64,000 nucleotides of DNA. It comes from Leptolyngbya sp. NIES-2104 (lineage in GTDB: Bacteria; Cyanobacteriota; Cyanobacteriia; Leptolyngbyales; Leptolyngbyaceae). The stretch lies in the NCBI RefSeq assembly GCF_001485215.1, contig NZ_BBWW01000004.1, positions 1 through 64,000 of the forward strand. The letters are read 5' to 3'. The notes beneath the pieces are model-generated. The model made no database searches. It had not been told where the DNA came from and saw only the letters and a program-made list of their open reading frames with translations. The position numbers were made by a program, and so were the translations under genes. Below are positions 18,024-26,261 of this stretch, one piece after another (position 1 is the first letter of the stretch; every line of letters starts with the position of its first letter).

Positions 18024-18418
18024 AAGGTTTTTAGCAATTTAGTGTCGGGTTACTTGTCTGAATGGTCAACAGGTAGAAAGTTATGTAAATCGATAGAGCG
18101 GAAAGCTGATGCTGTAAGGGTTTGAGCGTGTCGGATGACAATGGCAGCATCATGTCGATCGTCTTTCTCTAGGCTCCCTGCCTGGGCGTTGGGTGTGAAC
18201 TGCGTAGCCCCAGAGGGCGTAGCACCTATTTGCCAAATTACTAGGGCGATCTGTCAGAAAACTGTTGCCAGACCGCTGACAGATCCCTCTTCTATGCTGA
18301 TTGTGTGCGGTGCCAAAACACGCCCTTTTACTCCCAGAACCTTTGCCTTGCAGCAAGACTCGTAATTGTGAGTGCCCAACGCCGCCAATGCACGCCAACC
18401 ACACACAAGCCAACACCT
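18024..18418. other. Divergent intergenic region, candidate oriT
   Basis: This lies between the divergent mobilisation operon and the actin-like gene. It contains a perfect 10-bp inverted repeat, GATCTGTCAG at 18248-18257 and CTGACAGATC at 18276-18285, with an 18-base spacer, and several G/C-rich stretches. The relaxase operon reads away from it, as expected for oriT. No known nic sequence was recognised. Part may instead be the operator of the actin-like segregation operon. Confidence 0.4.
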
Positions 18419-19534
18419 ATGAGCAATTATCAGATTTTCGTTGATTTAGGTTTATCAGGAACAAAGGCAGGATTTATCGATAGAAGCATCTGCCATAGCT
18501 ATCTGTGTCCGCCCAAAGTGGCAGATTTGACACCTTCTGAACTGCAAATTCTTCGTGATCAAGGCGACCAATATGGAGGCGGTTTGGAGTCCGGTGCATA
18601 TCTTCAGCTTGGCGAATCGGCTTACGCGCTCGCCTCGGACGCAGAAGGACGACCAAACAAAACGACTGCCATGCTACGAAAAAGTGCTTTAGCGAACCTA
18701 CGGATTTTGGGAGCGATCGGAGAAATGGCATACCGCTTCAAAACGACTCATTTAGCGATCGACGTTGGCGTAGCGCTACCCTTTGATGAATATCTGTGTG
18801 ACCAAGCCGCGCTGATAGAAATTCTTTCTAAAACTAAATCGTTCGTCTATCGAGGACAACAGATCACCTTAGAGATTCAGACGATGAAGGTGCTACCAGA
18901 AGGCGCAGGATTAGTTCAGTGGCGCAAAATGCAGGCTGCTCAGAACAATGAGCCAGCCGATCAAACCTATGTAGTTGTCATGATTGGATACAGAGACCTA
19001 ACGTTTTTGCTGTTTCGAGAAGGCAAACCTCCAACTGGAGAGCCAAGCGGCTCAGTCAAGTTTGGTTATCTAGAATTCCTTCAGTCGATCGCGCGAGGAA
19101 TGTGCAAGCCAGAAAATCCATTTCTCTACGATGCACTTCTACGAAACGCAGATACAGTCGCATTTCCAGATCAGCCTGGTAAAGTCTTCTCACTCAAAGA
19201 GCGACGACAAAAATCGGAAGATTTCTATTGGGAGCAGATTCGACATCATTTAAGCGACAAATTCGCAGCGCTCAATTTTCCTCGATATGAAGTGTTGATT
19301 GGAGGTGGAACTGCATTGACGTTGTTACGTCCGCATCTGGCAAACTACCTGGAAACGCTACCGGGAGCAACGGTGAATTGGTTGCCAGCGCTGACGCATG
19401 AAATTACCAGAGTTTTCAAAGATATTCAGTTAGAAGCAGACCAGATAAGGTTTGGGGACTGCTATGGTGGCGCAAAGTGGTTAGCGGTTCGGAGCGCTCA
19501 TTCAGCTAAGAAAGCGGTGGGGAGAGTTTCATGA
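18419..19534 (+). CDS. ParM/StbA-like actin-family ATPase (first)
   Basis: A 371-residue actin-fold ATPase of plasmid segregation type. The phosphate-1 loop is FVDLGLSGTKAGF near the N-terminus, the second phosphate loop is probably VVMIGYRDLTFLLF, and the adenosine motif is EVLIGGGTALTLL. The frame is open from 18305, but ATG 18419 starts just before the first strand, as in ParM proteins. The next gene overlaps by 4 bases. ParM proteins polymerise into filaments that push plasmid copies apart with a ParR adaptor. Confidence 0.82.
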   Translation: MSNYQIFVDLGLSGTKAGFIDRSICHSYLCPPKVADLTPSELQILRDQGDQYGGGLESGAYLQLGESAYALASDAEGRPNKTTAMLRKSALANLRILGAIGEMAYRFKTTHLAIDVGVALPFDEYLCDQAALIEILSKTKSFVYRGQQITLEIQTMKVLPEGAGLVQWRKMQAAQNNEPADQTYVVVMIGYRDLTFLLFREGKPPTGEPSGSVKFGYLEFLQSIARGMCKPENPFLYDALLRNADTVAFPDQPGKVFSLKERRQKSEDFYWEQIRHHLSDKFAALNFPRYEVLIGGGTALTLLRPHLANYLETLPGATVNWLPALTHEITRVFKDIQLEADQIRFGDCYGGAKWLAVRSAHSAKKAVGRVS

Positions 19535-19947
19535 GCAAACGAGAACGAATTACTCTGCGATTAGATGCAGAAGTAGACTCGATCGAAGGCTATCTGATTA
19601 AGTATTTGAAGCATGATCCAGCGATCACCTCAAGAGAAGCAATTCTACGAGCACTAAAAGCGTTCTATTTGCTCTGGGCACTGGAAAATTGTTATGACAA
19701 AGATAACCTCAAATTTCTCGCAAAAACTCTGCTAGAAGAATTGCATTTTCGGATGCTTCAAATTCATCAGCGCTTTCTAGAAGATGAAGCACCAATTACT
19801 TTTTTGCCTTTGACAGCAAATTCGTCTGCTGGAAGTTCTGAATTGCCTCGTTCTCAACCAGCAAGTACATTATCTAGATCTTCAGGAACTTTTTCAGAGC
19901 TAATTCAACAACTCAACTGCGAAGAACTGGAGTTAGACGAATTTTAA
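19531..19947 (+). CDS. ParR-like small partner of the actin-like ATPase
   Basis: A 138-residue protein whose ATG overlaps the stop of the actin-like gene. The start reads as a beta strand (RERITLRLDAEV) followed by helices, consistent with an RHH adaptor such as ParR. The C-terminal part is Ser-rich and polar and ends in an acidic tail, which in ParR contacts the filament. Sequence similarity to known ParR proteins was not established; the call rests on order, size and predicted fold. Confidence 0.6.
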   Translation: MSKRERITLRLDAEVDSIEGYLIKYLKHDPAITSREAILRALKAFYLLWALENCYDKDNLKFLAKTLLEELHFRMLQIHQRFLEDEAPITFLPLTANSSAGSSELPRSQPASTLSRSSGTFSELIQQLNCEELELDEF

Positions 19948-20066
19948 ACTCACACGCAAATAGGAAGAAAGTGCAGGATTTATACTGCTGCTTTAAAACA
20001 GATTTACTACTATAAGAAAATTCCCTCGCTTTGACCACTGTACAGATTTCTAGGGAGACAAGACGA

Positions 20067-20804
20067 ATGGCAAACATACTCATCATTGAGGACGACGTTG
20101 CTATCGCTGATACGATCCGAGCCTGCGTCCAGAATGCGGGTCACACTTACCAAATTGCGAACTGTGGAGAGTCTGGACTGAAGTTATGCCAGCAAATGGA
20201 ACCAAATTTAATCATTCTCGATCTTGGACTGCCCGACATTGATGGATTGAAAGTTTGTGAAAATATTCGACAAAATCAAACCCCATATAATCCATTCATT
20301 CTGATGCTTACTGCTCGTGTGGAAGACGACGACCTTGAAATTGGAGTATCGATGGGAGCCGACGATTATTTAAGAAAACCATTTAGTCCAAAAGAACTAA
20401 AATCGCGAATCTATGCGCTGTTGAGGCGTGATGTACGGCTTAGTGAAACAGCACTGTCACAAAAACTAATTTGTTCTGCTCGACTGCGTATTGATCAAGA
20501 AAGAGGTGAGGTATTTGTGCGATCATCCTTCTCCAATCCCTGGAAGAGGGTCACAAACCTGAGCGATCGACAAGTCAAGTTACTGGCACTCATGGCAAAA
20601 CATCCTGGTCGAACTTGGGAATTCGAGACTTTGATTGCTCACTTCTGGAGAGATGCAGATGGCGATGACAAACGGCAAGCAATTCACTCTTGCGTCAGTA
20701 AGCTTCGTACAAGCCTACGCGAATCTGGAGGCATAGGCGAAAAACACCCATTCATCAAAAACGTTGCCAATGAAGGGTATAAATTCAGAGATGAAAAAAT
20801 CTAG
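20067..20804 (+). CDS. OmpR/PhoB-type response regulator
   Basis: A 245-residue response regulator. The receiver has the acidic pair in LIIEDDVAIAD, the phosphorylated Asp in [13 protein letters not shown], Thr in LMLTARVED and Lys in LRKPFSPKEL. The C-terminal winged helix ends in the typical IKNVANEGYKF. ATG 20067 is chosen over the longer TTG frame because it begins at ANILIIEDD and follows AGGGAG. The kinase gene overlaps its end. The target genes are unknown; the flanking segregation and ATPase operons are candidates. Confidence 0.93.
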   Translation: MANILIIEDDVAIADTIRACVQNAGHTYQIANCGESGLKLCQQMEPNLIILDLGLPDIDGLKVCENIRQNQTPYNPFILMLTARVEDDDLEIGVSMGADDYLRKPFSPKELKSRIYALLRRDVRLSETALSQKLICSARLRIDQERGEVFVRSSFSNPWKRVTNLSDRQVKLLALMAKHPGRTWEFETLIAHFWRDADGDDKRQAIHSCVSKLRTSLRESGGIGEKHPFIKNVANEGYKFRDEKI

Positions 20805-21819
20805 CTACCTTAACAAGCTGCGACGCAAGACTGATTTACAAGCTCAGCTTTTGATCTCTCATGTGCTAGCGATGGCTCTAGGTTTGCTACCAGGGCTTAT
20901 CCTCGGTCGGCTTTACACAGACGGTATTTGGACTGCGGTGGAAGCTGTCATCGGTGTGCTACTGAGTGTGGCGCTAATGAGTCTCTCAACAGGAAGCCTG
21001 ATTGTACAACCAGTGAAATCCTTAGAAAAAGCAATAGAAAGGTTCGATAGGGAGGGAAAAAGTTCAGAGATCGAAGCAGGACCAGTTCCCGAACTAAGGC
21101 GATTGGCATTAGCATTTGATTCGCTTACAGAGAGATTGGAATTAGCAGGGAACCGCCGTTATGAATTGATCGGTGCTTTAACACACGAAATTTATACGCC
21201 ACTCACTGTGTTAACAGGCGATCTAGAGATGCTCCAGCAAAACGAGCGCGAACCAACCCCAGAACTTTACGACAAACTGCTTCAGCAGACAGCAAAATTG
21301 ACTCGATTGACAAAGGATTTATCAACACTGTCAAAGGGAGAACTCGGTCAACTGTCAATCAATCGTCGATCGTTTTCTATGAGATCGCTGTTGCAAAACG
21401 TTCAAGAAGAACTCACGTTCAATCCACTTAAGTCATCCTGCCAAATTCGATTAGACTGTCCAGCGAACCTACCCAACGCATTTGCTGACCCAGATCGAGT
21501 AGGGCAAATTTTGACAAATTTGATTAGCAACGCAATTCGCTATGCGCCAGGAGGAACAATCAGCGTTCGAGCTTGGACAAACGCTAATTACTTATGGATT
21601 GCGGTTGCGGATGATGGAATTGGTATTGCACCAGATGAGATAAATCACGTATTTGATGCTTTTTGGCGATCAAATCGCGCTCGTCATCTTGCTCCTGAAG
21701 GTCGTGGAATCGGACTCTCGCTTGTTCAACAATTAGTTAGATTGCAGGGCGGACAAATTGACGTAGAGAGTGAACTTGGCAAAGGAAGTACGTTTCGCTT
21801 TTCTATTCCTTTGGCGTAG
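20791..21819 (+). CDS. Membrane sensor histidine kinase
   Basis: A histidine kinase of about 342 residues from ATG 20791. It has two membrane segments (LLISHVLAMALGLLPGLILG and a second beginning VEAVIGVLL) with only a short loop between, so no sizeable external sensor. A HAMP linker, the dimerisation helix with ALTHEIYTPLT and the ATPase motifs NLISNAIRYA, ADDGIGIAP and GRGIGLSLV follow. It overlaps the response regulator by 14 bases and is surely its partner. An upstream ATG at 20764 is possible. Confidence 0.92.
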   Translation: MKKSSYLNKLRRKTDLQAQLLISHVLAMALGLLPGLILGRLYTDGIWTAVEAVIGVLLSVALMSLSTGSLIVQPVKSLEKAIERFDREGKSSEIEAGPVPELRRLALAFDSLTERLELAGNRRYELIGALTHEIYTPLTVLTGDLEMLQQNEREPTPELYDKLLQQTAKLTRLTKDLSTLSKGELGQLSINRRSFSMRSLLQNVQEELTFNPLKSSCQIRLDCPANLPNAFADPDRVGQILTNLISNAIRYAPGGTISVRAWTNANYLWIAVADDGIGIAPDEINHVFDAFWRSNRARHLAPEGRGIGLSLVQQLVRLQGGQIDVESELGKGSTFRFSIPLA

Positions 21820-21852
21820 ATTTGAAAAGGCTACACCCTAAATAAAGGATGT

Positions 21853-22317
21853 TTACTTACACCGATCGATGCGATAACTGGTTGGAGTTGTACGGAGTGA
21901 ACACCGGAGCCTCACTTTCACCGTTTTTCCAGCATTGTTACCGCTCCAGCGCAACACGACGATCACAGATTGAGCAGAGGACTGAGAGATGTTCAAAATC
22001 TCAGCTTGAATTGAGCCTGCTTTAAATTGCTCCCAGTAGCGCTGAAACTTCCCACGCTCAATGCCCCAAGCTGGCGATAGAAAAGCATAAGCCGTATCAA
22101 AATCATGTTCATCCAAGGCTTCAAAATATCGACTCACAAAGTCCTCGATCGACGGTCGAGCAGTGGACGCAATTGAGGGTAGTGGAGCCGGAGAGGGAGA
22201 CAATTCTGAAGTTTGATCGCGAGCAGATTCTTGATTGAAATGAATCAAGGCAGTACTGACTCCAATTAACGTAGCACAAAGTCCTGCTGTTACCAAAATC
22301 AAATGAGAAGAACGCAT
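21853..22317 (-). CDS. Secreted or membrane-anchored NTF2-like protein (cassette 1)
   Basis: A 154-residue protein with an N-terminal hydrophobic anchor (ILVTAGLCATLIGVSTALI), a Pro/Ser-rich linker and a C-terminal domain resembling the NTF2-like fold. In that domain FEALDEHDFDTAYAFLSPAW is followed by strands and two cysteines. It is close to the protein at 59195-59662: by hand alignment 37 of 49 residues match from the start of that domain. It is the best conserved member of the duplicated cassette. It lies 345 bases beyond the ATPase gene, with the repeat cluster between. Confidence 0.7.
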   Translation of the reverse strand: MRSSHLILVTAGLCATLIGVSTALIHFNQESARDQTSELSPSPAPLPSIASTARPSIEDFVSRYFEALDEHDFDTAYAFLSPAWGIERGKFQRYWEQFKAGSIQAEILNISQSSAQSVIVVLRWSGNNAGKTVKVRLRCSLRTTPTSYRIDRCK

Positions 22318-22576
22318 AATTACTGACCCTAGTAAACAGTAAAGAACAGTACTAACACAGCGATCACTAAAGCCGAATACAAACGCAACCTATTGATTAT
22401 TTTTTAATATGAAAACAGTTTTCTATCGTTAGTCTTTGAGCTAGATTTCAAATTGGTTGATTGCATAAAAACTGATTTCTCAGATACATTTTATTAGCTG
22501 TCTTCTAGTGGTATGAGTAACAGTTGAATCAATAATTGTCAGAATGCTGAATTTTAATTAGCGTCTGCTACTCATC

Positions 22577-22662
22577 TACCCACTTACCCGCTTACCCGGT
22601 CTGCCCGCCTTATACCCACCCTGGGTAAAGTCACTTGAGCCACTTGGGTAAATGGGTAAGTG
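22577..22662. repeat. TACCC/GGGTA repeat cluster beside the ATPase stop codon
   Basis: TACCC starts at 22577, 22585 and 22593 with exact 8-base spacing and again at 22613. The complement GGGTA starts at 22623, 22646 and 22654, the last two 8 bases apart. CACTTACCC (22581-22589) and GGGTAAGTG (22654-22662) are inverted copies. The last copy abuts the stop codon of the ATPase. The rest of the 22318-22662 gap is AT-rich and shows no gene. Short 8-base repeats beside a translocase gene resemble the recognition repeats of Streptomyces TraB, by analogy only. Confidence 0.7.
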
Positions 22663-24240
22663 CTACAAGTCAGAATCAATTAAAGTTAGCAAATAGCGAA
22701 TTTCAGGACGAGAAAAACCATGCTTACGGCTCTGCCATTTCTCGTAAACATTTGAGGCATCGGCAATACCTGTTTGATCGAGCCACTCTGCTAATTCAGC
22801 CGCAACTAACATGATTTCTTTTCGAGATAATTCAGGCTTTTTTGTATTTGCCTTTGCGTCAGATTGAGCCGATTGTTTTGTGTCTTCAGACGACTTTATT
22901 TCGGCTACTCGACAATCATTTTTCGGTTCACAATCAACAACAAATGTACGAGCATCGCGATCGTATCCCGAATGATTTGGCAGTTCGGGCATCGGATACC
23001 ACCGCATTCCATCGCACCAAGCCCGTCGTACTGGAGAACGCCGCATCTCTGAAGTAATTGCACTGAGATCACGAGCAGAATCCGCAAACCACTTCGCCTG
23101 CAACACCGCTTCGATCTGCATCTCTTCGCCCAGCATCCCAATCATCAAAGGACGAAATCGAGATCGCGATGCCCCGTTCGTCTTCAAATCATCGTTGTGG
23201 GCAGATTGCCCCGCTTCCCAGCAGTACTTTTGCCGTGAATCTCCAGAAGAAACCAAGCTCTTTACGACATCCGCGTATCGCTTCGACTTCTCACGAATTA
23301 ATGTGCCTTCATTGCAAATAAGTAAACAGCATTCAGGACGACCATTAAAGTCATCGAGAATCGCATCAATCCAAGCTGAGATCGTCGAGTCACTGGAAAT
23401 TGCCAAATTCAATCGATAGAACGTGACCCGATCGAGTTCAGCATAGTAGCCCGTTTCTTTCGGGTCGTTCTTGCAGTCCATGACGATCACGGTGAACTTT
23501 GGGTAAATGGACAAGAACGATCGCAGCGCGTTCGAGAGCAGGATATCTTTACCACCACCGGACACAGAAATAATTAGTGATGTTCGTAAACGATCCCCAA
23601 CGAGGTAATTGATCGGACTGAAAGATGGTAATGGATTGGTCATTTCATTTGATGGAGTTGAATTTTGGGGAATTGCATCAGGTGCTTGCACTGCGATCGC
23701 TGGAACATCCACAGTGTTTTGCTCTGAATCGTTCGCTATCGCAGGTTCTGCACGTTGCTCAGATTGATTCTGTAAGTTTGTCGCGTAAGCTTTTTTGACT
23801 TCAGCGAACGTCGATGGCGTTAACCGCCCCTCGACCATTTCCACGAGTTCGATCGCGGCTCCAGTTAATCGCATTCCGTCGATATGCGCCGCAACGCATT
23901 GATCTACGATGAACTTTCGTCCTGTGAACCGGATAAGTTGGGCAATCTCTCGATGATTCAGCAAATGGCAGAAGTTGCCAGTCCGTGCGATGTACTCGGC
24001 TTGCTGACCATTTTTAGTAGCGCTTTTAATTGCATTGACAAGAATTGGAAGTGCGATCGCGCCTGCTGCTGGCAATCCACAGGGAATGACTAATGCGCCA
24101 AAAATGCCAACTGCTAAGAGAAATCGCCCAGTGGGTGCGTTGTTCACTCGCGAAGCTGCAAGCTCTTCAAAGTCGTCAATCTTATCTTCAATTTCGTCTG
24201 CGCTGAAGCGTCCTTCAGTCTCACCATATCGGCTTAGCAT
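22663..24240 (-). CDS. Membrane-anchored P-loop ATPase, translocase-like (cassette 1)
   Basis: A 525-residue protein. One or two hydrophobic segments (about 40-72) are followed by a linker and an ATPase domain. The Walker A region reads SGGGKD (227-232), with Asp where Ser/Thr is usual. A strand with VIVMDCKND follows (Asp255), and LLICNEG may be a second acidic strand. The C-terminus has a conserved helical domain with ELAEWLD and SRPEIRYLLT. The protein at 59937-61685 shares the GKD, the DxKN and the C-terminal domain. The layout resembles coupling proteins or FtsK/TraB translocases, but sequence identity to them was not shown. Confidence 0.65.
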   Translation of the reverse strand: MLSRYGETEGRFSADEIEDKIDDFEELAASRVNNAPTGRFLLAVGIFGALVIPCGLPAAGAIALPILVNAIKSATKNGQQAEYIARTGNFCHLLNHREIAQLIRFTGRKFIVDQCVAAHIDGMRLTGAAIELVEMVEGRLTPSTFAEVKKAYATNLQNQSEQRAEPAIANDSEQNTVDVPAIAVQAPDAIPQNSTPSNEMTNPLPSFSPINYLVGDRLRTSLIISVSGGGKDILLSNALRSFLSIYPKFTVIVMDCKNDPKETGYYAELDRVTFYRLNLAISSDSTISAWIDAILDDFNGRPECCLLICNEGTLIREKSKRYADVVKSLVSSGDSRQKYCWEAGQSAHNDDLKTNGASRSRFRPLMIGMLGEEMQIEAVLQAKWFADSARDLSAITSEMRRSPVRRAWCDGMRWYPMPELPNHSGYDRDARTFVVDCEPKNDCRVAEIKSSEDTKQSAQSDAKANTKKPELSRKEIMLVAAELAEWLDQTGIADASNVYEKWQSRKHGFSRPEIRYLLTLIDSDL

Positions 24241-24298
24241 TGATGTACCCTCTCATCTTGAGGGCGCAGCCGCGCCCGTACATAGCATCACAGTTGGC

Positions 24299-25021
24299 TT
24301 AGTTAGCAGAATCAAACTGACGTGCCCGAATCCAGAAAATTACGATCACGAACGGGATCAGAAGCAGTTCAAAGCTAAACATCATCGTCAAAAGTTTTGT
24401 AAGATTGCCCCAGTCAATCCGGCTCGTGATGCCAGATGCGATCGCCACGAAGAAAACTTGCAAGTTGCGAGCAGGCGGATATTTGTGAATACCGATCGCA
24501 AAATCAAAGGCATAAGCAAACAGTGCTAACAATGCAGACCATCGGATGAAAAAGAAAGGAATGCCGTTCACACCTCGTGCAATCCGGCGAGACCGTCGAT
24601 CGCTAAAATCATCTGGGTTCACGCCGTTCTTTCGTGCATCTTTCAAAGCTCCGCGCTTGGCTTTGCGATCGAGCAAAATTAAAATCCACAAAACCTGAAA
24701 AATTTGTACTACGCTCCATACGAGAATCGCACCGACCGAAGCAATCACATTGTTCCAGGTGGTGAGCATCCAGCCGAGTACCGGAAGATTCTTTACCCAC
24801 GGTGCTTCAGCTCCGGCGCTGGCAAACAGGCTGTAGTATGGCTCAATATTCGTGAGGGCAACTCGAATCAGGGCAACGCCAAGCCCGATCGCTAAAACCC
24901 AGGCAATGAAGCCGAAAAAGGGATTATCGATCGCATCTCTTGCTTCACGCCCTGCCTGTCGTGCATAGGTTCTTGCGTTGTCTTTCCAAGACGGAGAATC
25001 AGACTGCGACTGTGTTTTCAT
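24299..25021 (-). CDS. Multi-pass membrane protein (cassette 1)
   Basis: A 240-residue protein with a charged N-terminal 35 residues and about four hydrophobic segments (for example FIAWVLAIGLGVALIRVAL, IASVGAILVWSVVQIFQVLW and FELLLIPFVIVIFWI). A positively charged stretch between segments two and three suggests a cytoplasmic loop. It has the same position, size and topology as the gene at 61743-62477. No enzymatic motif was seen. Lying 58 bases upstream of the ATPase gene in one operon, it is a candidate membrane partner of that ATPase. Confidence 0.7.
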   Translation of the reverse strand: MKTQSQSDSPSWKDNARTYARQAGREARDAIDNPFFGFIAWVLAIGLGVALIRVALTNIEPYYSLFASAGAEAPWVKNLPVLGWMLTTWNNVIASVGAILVWSVVQIFQVLWILILLDRKAKRGALKDARKNGVNPDDFSDRRSRRIARGVNGIPFFFIRWSALLALFAYAFDFAIGIHKYPPARNLQVFFVAIASGITSRIDWGNLTKLLTMMFSFELLLIPFVIVIFWIRARQFDSAN

Positions 25022-25032
25022 AGTAGGGACTC

Positions 25033-25581
25033 CTAACGAACAGGATTGGAATAGGTGCCACGCGCTCGCTGTTTCGCTGCGTTGATTAAGTCCTGATTGC
25101 CCGTATTAGCTAAGTCGCGCGCCACTGCTAATCCATTGAGTGCAGGATCAGGAACTAATTTCGCTGTATTGCCATAGACATCGCAGATTTCCATTCCAGC
25201 AGGCAGAAAAGCATTTCTGGGCATCTTGCGAATGTCGAACTTCTTACCGCGATACAGTTTTGCCAGCTCGCCCTTCAGCACAGGTTCACCATCAGTGATT
25301 GCGGTGTAATAGCCTTGCTGATTTAGAGAAAAGATGACCGTGCAGTGATTGCGGTATCGCTCTTCTGCAATCTCGCGCCGCTGCTCAGAAACCAATTGCT
25401 CGGTTTGCAGACGTTGATTGTCTTGTTGCTCTACTTTAAGCGACGCTCGAAGCTGGTTGCTGGAATCAATGAAGCTTTTGATGCTGCCTGAATTGAGGGT
25501 CAGAACAATCAGTGCGATCGCGCCACAAACACATTCCGCTTTATGTTCGTGCAGCAGTTCGTAAAGCTGGTGTTTTTTCAT
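25033..25581 (-). CDS. Bitopic membrane protein with coiled coil (cassette 1)
   Basis: About 182 residues from ATG 25581, preceded by AGGAGC at good spacing; the frame is open ten codons further. One membrane segment (CGAIALIVLTL) is followed by a coiled coil (about 45-85) and a globular C-terminal part with two cysteines (HCTVIF and EICDVYG). The gene at 62479-62964 has the same plan and also a CENTV / VICDR cysteine pair, so the two are positional counterparts. The soluble part probably lies outside the cytoplasm, where the cysteines could pair. Confidence 0.65.
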   Translation of the reverse strand: MKKHQLYELLHEHKAECVCGAIALIVLTLNSGSIKSFIDSSNQLRASLKVEQQDNQRLQTEQLVSEQRREIAEERYRNHCTVIFSLNQQGYYTAITDGEPVLKGELAKLYRGKKFDIRKMPRNAFLPAGMEICDVYGNTAKLVPDPALNGLAVARDLANTGNQDLINAAKQRARGTYSNPVR

Positions 25582-25616
25582 CGGATTGCTCCTGGGTGTG
25601 AGTTCCTGCAATCGAT

Positions 25617-25934
25617 CTACGCGGCGTAAACGCCGTCTTTCAATTGATTCGCGATCGCAATTTGCAAGCTCAGTGCATCATTTGGGGTGACGCGATCGAG
25701 AATGGCAAGCGCAACATAAAATTCATCGGACGCTCTCAAACCGCAGTCTTCAGAAGCTGCGTACAGTCCGTAATCTTCAGAGTCATCAGCTAGAAAGCCT
25801 GCCAAGGTTGCAAGTAGAGCAAGCTTATCGGCGGAAGACATTCGCTCTAATCGATCGCCATACTGTTCAGTCAATTTCACAAGGCAATCGGATGAAGCAT
25901 AGTAAGTCACTGAGTCGTACTTTGTTGCCATCAT
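25617..25934 (-). CDS. Small acidic protein (cassette 1)
   Basis: A 105-residue acidic, helical protein of unknown function. It starts close to ATKYDSVTYYASSD and contains YGDRLERMSSADKLALLATL. The gene at 63151-63498 has matching elements (SKYDSPHYYYKD, FGDYLERLSAIEKFDLIALL) and also a conserved AL.IAIANQL-like end, so they are homologues. A perfect AGGAGG lies 7 bases before the ATG. It sits between the RHH-like protein and the bitopic membrane protein in the operon. Confidence 0.7.
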   Translation of the reverse strand: MMATKYDSVTYYASSDCLVKLTEQYGDRLERMSSADKLALLATLAGFLADDSEDYGLYAASEDCGLRASDEFYVALAILDRVTPNDALSLQIAIANQLKDGVYAA

Positions 25935-25993
25935 TAAAAATCCTCCTGGATGAGTTGAGGGATGAGGATAGAGTTGCCGAATACTTGCAGCCT

Positions 25994-26257
25994 TTAAAAC
26001 GAAAGCGGTTCGTCAAACTTGAACTGTTGATCTTGCACAGTGCGACTTTCAGAGGTTAGAGGTTGGCTGTTTTGATATGCCAATGGGTTTGGATCACCGT
26101 ATCGCTCTGGGTCTAGCTCCCAGGTAAGCAAGAGATGTTTTCCGTAGCGGCTGACCATCATGGCAATCGCATGAGAGGGTGAGGGACTTTTGGTTACTGC
26201 TTGAATTTGATCGACGATCGCACGAGTAGATTCGTCTAAAACAATGCGGCTGGTCAT
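25994..26257 (-). CDS. Small protein, RHH-like N-terminus (ParM operon)
   Basis: An 87-residue protein. The first 45 residues (SRIVLDESTRAIVDQIQAVT and following helix) fit a strand-helix-helix arrangement; the rest is polar. It starts 4 bases after the actin-like gene, the position of a ParR adaptor. Whether it or the divergent RHH protein at 27489 binds the centromere-like repeats is unclear. No family was recognised. Confidence 0.55.
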   Translation of the reverse strand: MTSRIVLDESTRAIVDQIQAVTKSPSPSHAIAMMVSRYGKHLLLTWELDPERYGDPNPLAYQNSQPLTSESRTVQDQQFKFDEPLSF

Positions 26258-26261
26258 AGCG

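Noticed and set aside
22577-22662. CRISPR-like array
   Set aside because: The units are only 5-8 bases, there are no spacers of constant length, and no cas genes are present.
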